This document shows positions 1 through 5,583 of a DNA stretch of 5,793 bases, one piece after another; position 1 is the stretch's first letter, and the number at the start of each line of letters is the position of its first letter. Both the position numbers and the translations under genes were made by a program. Origin of the DNA: an uncultured Burkholderiales bacterium (GTDB lineage: Bacteria > Pseudomonadota > Gammaproteobacteria > Burkholderiales > Burkholderiaceae_C); contig CAJBLW010000555.1 in NCBI GenBank assembly GCA_903953985.1, forward strand, positions 1 to 5,793, written 5' to 3'. The notes beneath the pieces were generated by a model, which was not told where the DNA came from, did no database searches, and was given only the letters and a program-made list of their open reading frames with translations.

Positions 1-609
1 GGCGGTGCTTGCCGTCTCTTGCCTGCGGCCGATGCCCAGGTGCAGGTGGCCGGGTTTTGCCTGGACGCGCAAATCAGCTGGCCTCAAGCCGCCTGGGACC
101 ATGCGCAACAGGTGCCCGGCGTGCATGACCTCGTGACCCTGCAGGCGGCGCTGTATGCCGCACAGTTGGCCGGTGCTTTGATGTCCGTGTTCAGCCGCAC
201 GCTGCAATACGCCAACGACCGCCAGCAGTTTGGCAAGCCAATTGGCAAGTTCCAGGCGATTCAGCACCAGCTGAGCCTCATGTCCGAGCACACCTTTGCC
301 GCCCGCATGGCCGCCCAGTTGGGCTTGTGCGCGACGGGCCAAGTGCCCGACCGTTTGCGCGTGGCCATGGCCAAGGCCCGCACCAGCGAGGCGGCGCTCG
401 AGGTGGCGGGCCTGAGCCACTCTATCCACGGTGCGATCGGCTTCACACGCGAGTTTGATTTGCAACTCTTCACCCGCAGGCTGCACGCTTGGCGGCAGGC
501 GGCCGGGTCAGAGTCTTACTGGCACGACGTGCTGGGCCAGGCCCTGCTGGACAGCCCAGAGCCCTTGAGCCTGGACCTGATGCGCACGCTGACCGATGAT
601 GTGGTCTGA
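1..609 (+). CDS. Acyl-CoA dehydrogenase family protein, C-terminal part (5' end outside window)
   Basis: The reading frame is open from base 1, so the gene starts upstream; the TTG at 19 is only an internal codon. The visible 202 codons cover the end of the middle beta domain and the whole C-terminal helical domain of a FAD-dependent acyl-CoA dehydrogenase, which oxidises acyl-CoA to 2-enoyl-CoA and passes electrons to ETF. The family signature YANDRQQFGKPIGKFQAIQH (bases 208-267) carries the Arg and Gln/Phe residues that contact FAD in the dimer, and IHGAIGFTREF (426-458) matches the usual Q-x-x-GG-x-G-x-x-x-E segment, with His-Gly-Ala in place of the glycines. By hand alignment with medium-chain dehydrogenase, the catalytic Glu of the Y-E-G-T motif is Ala here (A-A-G-S, near 500-511). 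The alternative isovaleryl-CoA dehydrogenase Glu position is Gln. It sits 21 bases before the crotonase gene, probably in the same operon. The family is certain; substrate and activity are not. Confidence 0.93.
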   Translation, partial: GGACRLLPAADAQVQVAGFCLDAQISWPQAAWDHAQQVPGVHDLVTLQAALYAAQLAGALMSVFSRTLQYANDRQQFGKPIGKFQAIQHQLSLMSEHTFAARMAAQLGLCATGQVPDRLRVAMAKARTSEAALEVAGLSHSIHGAIGFTREFDLQLFTRRLHAWRQAAGSESYWHDVLGQALLDSPEPLSLDLMRTLTDDVV

Positions 610-630
610 CCTTTTATTTCCGGAATTGCC

Positions 631-1425
631 ATGAGTTCATTTCTCAACATCACCCGTGAGGGCAGCATCGCCATCCTCACCATGAGCCAGCCCGAAACCC
701 GCAACGCCCTGACCGGCAACACGGCGGTCGAAGAATTTGTGCAGGCTTGTGCCGACATCACCCGGGACACCAGCATCCGGGTGGTCATCCTCACGGCCGA
801 AGGCCCGGTCTTCAGCTCGGGCGGCAACGTCAAGGACATGCTGCGTTACCAGACGCAACAACTCATGCCCGACGTCATCCGCGAGGAATACCGCAACGGC
901 ATCCAGCGCTTGCCCAAGGCGCTGTACAACCTCGATGTGCCCGTGATCGCCGCCATCAACGGCCCGGCCATTGGCGCAGGGCTTGACTTGACCTGCATGT
1001 GCGACATCCGCATCGCGTCGGACAAGGCCACCTTTGCCGAGAGTTTTGTGAAAGTGGGCATCGTGCCGGGTGATGGCGGGGCCTGGCTCTTGCCGCGTGC
1101 GGTGGGCGCGTCCAAAGCCGCCGAGATGGCGTTCACGGGGGAAGCCCTGACGGCCCAGCAGGCGCTCGATTGCGGTCTGGTCTCTCGGGTGGTGGCACCC
1201 GATCAATTGATGCCCGAGGCGCTGGCGCTGGCCCGCAAGATCGCGGCCAACCCGGGTGCGGTGCTGCGCATGACCAAGCGTTTGCTGCGTGAGGGCGAGC
1301 GCAGCTCGTTGGAATCGTTGCTGGAATTGTCAGCCGGGTACCAGGCCATTGCCCACATGACCACCGACCACCACGAAGCGGTGAACGCGTTCATTGAGAA
1401 ACGTCCGCCGAAGTTTTCGGCCTGA
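631..1425 (+). CDS. Enoyl-CoA hydratase/isomerase (crotonase) family protein
   Basis: This 264-residue protein has the usual crotonase length. Crotonases polarise the thioester carbonyl of an acyl-CoA in an oxyanion hole and catalyse hydration, isomerisation or related chemistry, in the cytoplasm and usually as trimers or hexamers. The first oxyanion-hole segment is FSSGGNVKDM (residues 61-70); the second is NGPAIGAGLDL (110-120), followed by CDIRIAS (124-130) and VGIVPGDGG (142-150). The C-terminal helix ends AFIEKRPPKF, a standard crotonase ending. By hand alignment with rat mitochondrial enoyl-CoA hydratase, Glu144 corresponds to Asp119 and Glu164 to Phe139, so it is not a textbook hydratase. 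Asp119 matches the first Asp of dienoyl-CoA isomerase, and Asp148 lies one residue from that enzyme's third acidic position. The ATG at 631 gives the expected N-terminus; only a weak CGGA sits upstream. The preceding dehydrogenase gene ends 21 bases earlier, which suggests an acyl-CoA degradation operon. Confidence 0.94.
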   Translation: MSSFLNITREGSIAILTMSQPETRNALTGNTAVEEFVQACADITRDTSIRVVILTAEGPVFSSGGNVKDMLRYQTQQLMPDVIREEYRNGIQRLPKALYNLDVPVIAAINGPAIGAGLDLTCMCDIRIASDKATFAESFVKVGIVPGDGGAWLLPRAVGASKAAEMAFTGEALTAQQALDCGLVSRVVAPDQLMPEALALARKIAANPGAVLRMTKRLLREGERSSLESLLELSAGYQAIAHMTTDHHEAVNAFIEKRPPKFSA

Positions 1426-1426
1426 G

Positions 1427-1460
1427 GGCGTGTTCCACGCCGATGGCCCACGGGGTGGGC
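1427..1460 (+). other. Two tandem GC-rich hairpins after the crotonase stop codon
   Basis: Directly after the TGA at 1423-1425 lie two perfect small inverted repeats: GGCGTG-TTC-CACGCC (1427-1441) and GCCCAC-GGG-GTGGGC (1446-1460). Each has a 6-bp stem and a 3-base loop. Neither is followed by a T run on either strand, so they are not classical intrinsic terminators. They may stabilise the 3' end of the + strand transcript or help stop transcription between the convergent genes. The pairing is seen directly; the role is inferred. Confidence 0.45.
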
Positions 1461-1497
1461 TCCTGCAAATTCCTTGAACGGCTTGGGATCAAGCTTC

Positions 1498-1526
1498 AAA
1501 AAAGAGGGATCAACAGATCAAATCCC
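1498..1526 (-). terminator. Probable intrinsic terminator of the S1C-like gene
   Basis: Read on the - strand, GGGATT (1526-1521) can pair with GATCCC (1511-1506), giving five Watson-Crick pairs and one G-U pair around a 9-base loop. The 3' arm is followed by TC and then six T's (1503-1498). This is the arrangement of a Rho-independent terminator, with a rather weak stem. The stop codon of the gene (1520-1518) lies inside the loop, so the end of the coding region forms part of the structure. Confidence 0.45.
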
Positions 1527-2519
1527 GCTGGGTCGTTTCAGTGCCGTTGCGCGGTCGGTGCTCAGCAACTCAACCTCACGGCTTTGGCCCTCCTTGCGCA
1601 CCGTGAGGATCAAGCGGCTGCCCGCTGGCCCCAAGGCCCGCAGGCGGCGGTAAAAGTCAGGCAGGTCCTGCAGCATTTGGCCTTGCAGGGCCAGCAAGGT
1701 GTCGCCCACGGCAATGCCCGCCAGCGCGGCCGGGCTGTCGGGCGATACACGCAATACGGCCAAGCCTCCGCTGGGCAGGCGCTGGCTGGTGATGCCCAGC
1801 CAGGGCGTGGCCGGGCCAGTGCGTTTGCCGCTGCGCACCAAGTCAGGCAGAGGGTCTTTGAGCAGGTTCACCGGCACAAACAAATTGCCCGGCAACGGGA
1901 CTTGGTCGCCAAACACGTCTTGCACCAACAAGGAGCCGATGCCGACCAATCGGCCTTGGTCGTCGAACAAGCCCGCGCCACTCCAGTTGTTCACCGCGGG
2001 CAGCGTCATCAGGGGGGCTTCCAAAAGGTATTCCCAACTGCCTGCGAAGACCTTTCTGGAGACCAACTCCAGCTCGGTGGGGGCGGTCTCGCTTTGACCC
2101 AACGTCCAGAGCTTACCGGGTGTGGGCAGGCTGTCCGAGTCGCCCAGTGGCACGGCATCCAGGCGCAAGGGAATCAAAGTGCGGATCAGCCCCAGGCCAC
2201 TGAGGTTGTCCACTGCCCGCACTTGTCCTGGAATGCGACGGCCCTGGTGGTCGATCAGGTCCACGCTTTCGGCTTCCAGCAGCAGGTAGCCAATGGTCAG
2301 CACCAGGTCGGGGCCAATCACCACGCCCGTGCCTTCGCGGCGCTGGCCCAGAGTGCGACTGGTGTTGGCCTGCGCATCGCTGCGGCTTTGCACCGTCACC
2401 ACAGATTGCATGACCCTCTGAAGAGGCTCTGGCGGCAGTGCTTTGGCCGTGTCTTGCGCCCAGGTCAGGTTACAAAACAAAAGGCTGGCCAGCAGAGCCA
2501 TGACAAACGGGTGGCGCAC
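1518..2519 (-). CDS. Secreted S1C (HtrA/DegP-like) trypsin-fold protein with one PDZ domain; catalytic triad degenerate
   Basis: I chose the GTG at 2519-2517 (333 residues) over the ATG at 2564. AAGGGG lies 6 bases before the GTG, the upstream ATG has no ribosome binding site and overlaps a promoter-like element, and the GTG start gives a clean signal peptide: RH, then a hydrophobic stretch to about residue 19, with cleavage expected after TWA (residue 21). Mature protein: trypsin-like fold at about 30-220, then one PDZ domain (about 238-319) with the SPDSPAALAGIAVGDTLLAL segment typical of HtrA PDZ domains. The family is periplasmic and degrades or senses misfolded proteins. Here the His of the T-N-x-H-V motif is Tyr78 (VLTIGYLL), the Asp of D-x-x-x-D-x-A-L aligns with Gly108 (DNLSGLGLI), and only the Ser is kept (Ser180 in NWSGAGLF). 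Proteolysis by the normal mechanism is therefore unlikely, and a binding, scaffold or regulatory role is more plausible. It is the last gene of the - strand series and converges on the crotonase gene. Confidence 0.88.
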   Translation of the reverse strand: MRHPFVMALLASLLFCNLTWAQDTAKALPPEPLQRVMQSVVTVQSRSDAQANTSRTLGQRREGTGVVIGPDLVLTIGYLLLEAESVDLIDHQGRRIPGQVRAVDNLSGLGLIRTLIPLRLDAVPLGDSDSLPTPGKLWTLGQSETAPTELELVSRKVFAGSWEYLLEAPLMTLPAVNNWSGAGLFDDQGRLVGIGSLLVQDVFGDQVPLPGNLFVPVNLLKDPLPDLVRSGKRTGPATPWLGITSQRLPSGGLAVLRVSPDSPAALAGIAVGDTLLALQGQMLQDLPDFYRRLRALGPAGSRLILTVRKEGQSREVELLSTDRATALKRPSGI

Positions 2520-2525
2520 GGTCGT

Positions 2526-2531
2526 CCCCTT
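2526..2531 (-). promoter_or_regulatory. Ribosome binding site deciding the GTG start of the S1C-like gene
   Basis: On the - strand AAGGGG (2531-2526) stands 6 bases before the GTG at 2519. It is a good match to the anti-Shine-Dalgarno sequence at normal spacing. Nothing similar precedes the ATG at 2564, so this site favours the shorter protein, which begins directly with its signal peptide. Confidence 0.6.
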
Positions 2532-2554
2532 GGAAAAAGTAGCGCTCAAGCAGC

Positions 2555-2583
2555 GATAAAGCATTGTGGGCCGTGCCTGTTAA
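2555..2583 (-). promoter_or_regulatory. Candidate sigma-70 promoter of the S1C-like gene
   Basis: On the - strand a -35-like TTAACA (2583-2578, five of six matches to TTGACA) is followed after exactly 17 bases by TTTATC (2560-2555). This is a weak -10 hexamer, but it is preceded by TGC, an extended -10 motif. Transcription would begin near 2548, about 28 bases before the GTG start. The upstream ATG at 2564-2562 would then lie upstream of the transcript start. The -10 matches only three of six positions, so this is a candidate only. Confidence 0.4.
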
Positions 2584-2605
2584 CCCCATGCCCGCAAAGC
2601 CTACT

Positions 2606-2636
2606 GGCATCAGTGCCGTGCAGACTGCGGTCAGTC
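2606..2636 (-). other. Two short hairpins downstream of the acyl-CoA synthetase gene
   Basis: Just past the synthetase stop codon (2642-2640) are GACTG-CGGT-CAGTC (2623-2636) and GGCA-TCAG-TGCC (2606-2617), given as + strand bases. The stems are 5 and 4 bp. No T run follows in the direction of transcription, so intrinsic termination is not supported. They may be chance pairing in GC-rich DNA or a weak transcript-end structure. The rest of this roughly 120-base gap holds the S1C promoter candidate. Confidence 0.22.
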
Positions 2637-2639
2637 GGC

Positions 2640-4301
2640 TCAGGCCGGAAAGCGCTCTCTTAGTTTGAGCTTATAAAACTTGCCCGTGGAGGTGCGGGGC
2701 ACGGCGTCGATGAACTCGTAGCGGTCGGGCACTTGCCACTTGGCAAAGCCGTGTTGAAGCAGGTGCGCGGCAAAGTCTTCGGGTCGGGGCGCTTTGCCGG
2801 GTTTGAGAACGATGCAGGCCAGCGGCCGCTCGCTCCACTTGGAGTCGGGGATGGCGATCACCGCTGCTTCGACCACGTCGGGGTGGGCCATCAGGGCGTT
2901 TTCAAGATCGACCGAGCTGATCCATTCGCCGCCGGACTTGATCAGGTCTTTGGTGCGGTCGGTGATGCGCACAAAGCCCATGGCGTCCACGCTGGCCACA
3001 TCGCCCGTGCGCAGCCAGCCGTCGGCGCTGAATTTTTCCTCGTTCACGGGCACCTGGTGGTAGCTGCCAGTGATGAAGGGGCCGCGCACCTGAATTTCGC
3101 CGACATGCTGGCCGTCCCATGGGGCGTCTTGCCCGTCTTCGCCCCGGATGCGCAGCTCGGTCAGCGGCACAGGCACGCCAGCCATGGCGGCGCGTCGGTA
3201 GCGCTCGTCCGGCGAAGCGTTTTGGAGCTCCGATTTGGGGTAAGACACGGTGCACAAAGGCGAGGTCTCGGTCATGCCCCAGCCTTGCAAAAGCCAAATG
3301 CCGTGCCGGTCAAAGGCGCGGATCAGCGCCTCCGGCACAGCTGCGCCCCCCACCAAAGAGCGCATACCGGCGGGCAGCTTCCAACGGCCCGACTGGGTGG
3401 TTTGCGCGGCCTCAAAAGCCTGGATCAGGCCCATCCAGATGGTGGGCACGCCCAGCGACAGCGTGGGCGGCTCGGCCGTCATCAGGTCCAACAAATCCTC
3501 CGGGTGCAGGTGCGGCCCGGGGAACACGAGCTTGACGCCCATCATCACGGCGCCGTAGGGGATGCCCCAGCTGTTGGCGTGGAACATGGGGGTGACGGGC
3601 AAGACGACGTCGCTGCCTTTGAGGGCCCAAAAGTCGCCCAAACAGCCCACCAAGGTGTGCAAGATGGTGGAGCGGTGCGAGTACACCACGCCCTTGGGGC
3701 GACCCGTGGTGCCCGAGGTGTAGCACATCGACACCGCATCGTCTTCGGCATGCGGGGCGTATTGAAAGCCCTGGGCATCAGTGCTGGCCAGCAGCTGCTC
3801 ATAGTCGGTGAAAGGTGCGGGCACGGCGGCACCGGAGAAGGGGAAGACGATCACGCGTTCGAAGTGGTACAGGTGCGCAAACTGCTGGTACAGCGGCAGC
3901 AACACGTCGTCGATGATCAGCACCTTGTCTTGCGCGTCGCCCGCGATCCAGGCGATCTCTTCGGGCGACAGGCGCAGGTTGAGGGTGTGCATGACGCCGC
4001 CCGCTGCCGGAATGCCGAAATAACTCTCCAGGTGCGCGTGGTGGTTCCAGCACAGCGTGGCCACGCGTTCGCCTTTTTGCAGCCCCATGTTTTGCAGGGC
4101 CTGCGCCAGTTGACGGGTGCGTTGGTAAAACGCGCCGTAGCTGTGCCGGCGCAGCGACTTGTCGGGCAGGCGCGAGACGATCTCGTTGCTGGCAAACAAA
4201 GTGCCGGCACGCTCGAGCAAATGGTTCAGCGACAAGGGCATCTGCATCATGGTGCTGCAGATGGGGGACTGGGCAGGGGCTGGTGAGGTTGCTGTGTTCA
4301 T
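2640..4301 (-). CDS. Medium/long-chain fatty-acid--CoA ligase (AMP-binding acyl-CoA synthetase, AlkK-like)
   Basis: This 553-residue protein belongs to the adenylate-forming (ANL) superfamily. It activates a carboxylic acid with ATP to acyl-AMP and transfers it to CoA, supplying acyl-CoA for beta-oxidation. All core motifs are intact: the P-loop YTSGTTGRPKG (194-204), PMFHANSWG (238-246), GWGMTETSP (340-348), GWLRTGD with the ATP-ribose Asp (428-434), the hinge region RTKDLIKSGGEWIS (449-462), and the C-terminal catalytic Lys541 in RTSTGKFYK (536-544). The N-terminal layout, and the WNHHAHLESYFGIPAAGGVMHTLN-type region around 85-108, resemble Pseudomonas AlkK, so a medium- to long-chain acid is the likely substrate; the exact chain length cannot be read from sequence. 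The ATG at 4301 has no clear ribosome binding site. Met18, Met19 or Met21 (near 4250-4241) are alternative starts, since the homologous core begins about there. It lies 110 bases behind the flavin reductase gene, with a terminator-like hairpin between them, so it may have its own promoter, although none is obvious. Confidence 0.95.
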   Translation of the reverse strand: MNTATSPAPAQSPICSTMMQMPLSLNHLLERAGTLFASNEIVSRLPDKSLRRHSYGAFYQRTRQLAQALQNMGLQKGERVATLCWNHHAHLESYFGIPAAGGVMHTLNLRLSPEEIAWIAGDAQDKVLIIDDVLLPLYQQFAHLYHFERVIVFPFSGAAVPAPFTDYEQLLASTDAQGFQYAPHAEDDAVSMCYTSGTTGRPKGVVYSHRSTILHTLVGCLGDFWALKGSDVVLPVTPMFHANSWGIPYGAVMMGVKLVFPGPHLHPEDLLDLMTAEPPTLSLGVPTIWMGLIQAFEAAQTTQSGRWKLPAGMRSLVGGAAVPEALIRAFDRHGIWLLQGWGMTETSPLCTVSYPKSELQNASPDERYRRAAMAGVPVPLTELRIRGEDGQDAPWDGQHVGEIQVRGPFITGSYHQVPVNEEKFSADGWLRTGDVASVDAMGFVRITDRTKDLIKSGGEWISSVDLENALMAHPDVVEAAVIAIPDSKWSERPLACIVLKPGKAPRPEDFAAHLLQHGFAKWQVPDRYEFIDAVPRTSTGKFYKLKLRERFPA

Positions 4302-4366
4302 GAAGGGCGTGGGTTGAACGGGTCAGCCCAAATCATGCGGCCCACCGTGCCCCGCTTGGGCTAGGG

Positions 4367-4394
4367 AAAACCCAAGGCCCGTGTCACTTGGGTC
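4367..4394 (-). terminator. Possible intrinsic terminator after the flavin reductase-like gene
   Basis: On the - strand GACCCAAG (4394-4387) can pair with CTTGGGTT (4376-4369), giving seven Watson-Crick pairs and one G-U pair around a 10-base loop. A short T tract (4370-4367) overlaps the end of the stem and is then broken by CCC. The stem is reasonable but the T tract is short, so termination may be partial and allow read-through into the synthetase gene. The upstream arm comes from the first of three tandem repeat copies, so alternative pairings are possible. Confidence 0.35.
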
Positions 4395-4424
4395 AAGTCA
4401 CTTGGGCAAACTCACTTGGGCAGG
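4383..4424. repeat. 14-bp tandem direct repeat, three copies, spanning a stop codon
   Basis: Three adjacent 14-base units are visible: GTCACTTGGGTCAA (4383-4396), GTCACTTGGGCAAA (4397-4410) and CTCACTTGGGCAGG (4411-4424). All share TCACTTGGG. The third unit contains the last codons and the stop codon of the flavin reductase-like gene (TGA at 4414-4412). Two more copies of the CTTGGG core lie nearby, one inverted at 4371-4376 and one direct at 4355-4360. Likely origin: slippage duplication of the gene's 3' end. Confidence 0.85.
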
Positions 4425-5047
4425 TCGCGGGCACCGCTTTCGGGGCGGTACATCTTGAAGAGTTGTTCCGGTCCGATGCTGAAGTAATCGGCTGGGCCTC
4501 CCCCGCGCAAGATGTGCCCCGCATTGGCCGTGTCATAGACCCCGTTGTTCAGCAGCCGCTGGTCGATGTGGACGCCCACCACTTGGCCAAACACCATCCA
4601 GGTCTCGATCTTTTTGCCGTCCAGATTTTCGAGTTGCAAGATTTGTGTGCACCGGCACTCGAAGCTCACCGGGCTTTGCGCCACACGCGGCACGCCCACG
4701 ATGCGTGAAGGCTCTGGGGTCAAGCCCGCCAATTCAAACTCGCTCACCTCAGGCGGCACCGCCTCGCAGGTCTGGTTCATCACCTCGGCCAAGTCACGCG
4801 TGACCAGGTTCCAGACAAACTCACCCGTGGCTTCGATGTTGTTGAACGAGTCCTTGCGCCCGACACTGGAAAACCCGATCAGCGGGGGCACGTAGTTGAA
4901 GGCGTTGAAAAAACTGTAGGGCGCCAGATTGAGCACCCCGCTTTCGCTGCGGCTGGACACCCAGCCAATGGGGCGGGGACCCACGATCGAGTTGAACGGG
5001 TCGTGCTTGAGGCCGTGGCCCAGGTGGGGTTCGTAAAAATGCATCAT
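4412..5047 (-). CDS. Flavin reductase family protein (FMN-binding split barrel)
   Basis: This 211-residue protein has the usual length of the DIM6/NTAB-type flavin reductase-like family, whose members bind FMN in a split barrel and use NAD(P)H to reduce flavin or small substrates; some supply reduced flavin to a partner monooxygenase. The N-terminal block FNSIVGPRPIGWVSS (18-32), then LNLAPYSFFNAF (39-50) and PPLIGFSS (54-61), is the characteristic FMN-binding region. RKDSFNNIEATGEFVWNLV (64-82) is the second family signature, and QVVGVHID (155-162) the late barrel strand. The tail contains GHILRGGGPADYFSI. The start is one of two consecutive ATGs (5047 and 5044); neither has a convincing ribosome binding site, and an inverted repeat includes the first ATG. 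The toxin gene upstream ends 104 bases earlier. No partner monooxygenase is in the window, so the substrate is unknown; the neighbouring acyl-CoA enzymes are only suggestive. Confidence 0.92.
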   Translation of the reverse strand: MMHFYEPHLGHGLKHDPFNSIVGPRPIGWVSSRSESGVLNLAPYSFFNAFNYVPPLIGFSSVGRKDSFNNIEATGEFVWNLVTRDLAEVMNQTCEAVPPEVSEFELAGLTPEPSRIVGVPRVAQSPVSFECRCTQILQLENLDGKKIETWMVFGQVVGVHIDQRLLNNGVYDTANAGHILRGGGPADYFSIGPEQLFKMYRPESGARDLPK

Positions 5048-5095
5048 GACTGGACTTTAAATTGAGGCTGGGGTCAAACCAGTCATGTGCATGAC
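5045..5095. repeat. Inverted repeats at the start of the flavin reductase-like gene
   Basis: CATGACTGG (5045-5053) and CCAGTCATG (5079-5087) are perfect 9-base inverted repeats with 25 bases between them. The left arm contains the ATG start codon (5047-5045, read on the - strand). The right arm overlaps a second near-palindrome, GTCATG-TG-CATGAC (5082-5095). The two pairings share bases and cannot form together. Possible roles are an operator or a leader RNA structure covering the start codon; neither is proven. Confidence 0.5.
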
Positions 5096-5151
5096 AAAGC
5101 GACAGTTGACCTGGGGTGTGGGACGAACTGGCGTTGGGCCTTTGTGTTCGG

Positions 5152-5574
5152 TCAGGGGTTAAGGGCTGGCCTGTCGTCGTGCCAGTTGATCCACTGCAGA
5201 CCCGGTACCCGAGAAAACTCGCGCACATTGCGCGTGATGAGTGTGGCTTGATGGCGCATGGCTGTGGCCGCTATCAAGGTGTCGTGTGGGCCGATGGGCG
5301 TACCTGCCGCTTCCAAAGCAATGCGAATTTTGGCGGCCTGTAAGGCACATTCATCATCAAAGGGCAGCATTTGCATGGGTCTAAGAAATTGTGCCAAGGC
5401 GGCCAAGCGAGGTTCGGCCGCTTCTTGGGGTAAGCGCATGAGTCCGTAGCGCAACTCGTACGCCACAACGGCCGAAACGCCAAGCGTGCCTGGCCTCACC
5501 GCTTGCAAGCGAGGCACCACCTGTGGGTCGCCTCTGAAGTAATAGCTGATGGTGTTGCTGTCGAGGATCAACAT
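5152..5574 (-). CDS. vapC: VapC-type PIN-domain ribonuclease toxin
   Basis: This 140-residue single PIN domain is the usual size for VapC toxins, Mg-dependent endoribonucleases that cleave tRNA or rRNA and are held inactive by a cognate antitoxin. The acidic metal-binding residues are visible: Asp5 in MLILDSNTIS, Glu40 in VVAYELRYG, and Asp98 in IGPHDTLIAA. The fourth position falls in ITRNVREFSRVPGLQ (113-127), where this VapC subgroup carries Asn rather than Asp, so the loss is normal for the group. The active site appears intact. The ATG at 5574 starts 9 bases after the antitoxin stop codon and lacks a ribosome binding site, which fits translation coupled to the antitoxin. The order antitoxin then toxin on the same strand is typical, and the pair is probably autorepressed from a promoter outside the window. 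The following flavin reductase gene is 104 bases away and probably unrelated in function. Confidence 0.93.
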   Translation of the reverse strand: MLILDSNTISYYFRGDPQVVPRLQAVRPGTLGVSAVVAYELRYGLMRLPQEAAEPRLAALAQFLRPMQMLPFDDECALQAAKIRIALEAAGTPIGPHDTLIAATAMRHQATLITRNVREFSRVPGLQWINWHDDRPALNP

Positions 5575-5583
5575 GGCCGGGCA

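Noticed and set aside
637..1206. A 189-codon open frame on the - strand inside the crotonase gene
   Set aside because: The Asp/His/Arg/Gly-rich product has no family features, and it overlaps a full-length, well-matched crotonase on the + strand.
2562..2564. ATG as the start of the S1C-like gene
   Set aside because: It has no ribosome binding site and overlaps a promoter-like element. The GTG at 2519 has AAGGGG at good spacing and gives an N-terminal signal peptide.
1443..2663. A 406-codon open frame on the + strand opposite the S1C-like gene
   Set aside because: The low-complexity Ala/Gln/His/Arg composition matches an antisense shadow. The - strand frame has a signal peptide, a trypsin fold and a PDZ domain.
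2733..4286. A 517-codon open frame on the + strand opposite the acyl-CoA synthetase gene
   Set aside because: It is rich in His, Gln, Arg, Gly and Val, with no recognisable motif, as expected for the antisense frame of a GC-rich gene. The - strand protein has every family motif.
5048..5151. An FMN riboswitch or other known leader RNA before the flavin reductase-like gene
   Set aside because: The gap is only 104 bases, and I could not recognise any conserved riboswitch core; only short inverted repeats are visible.
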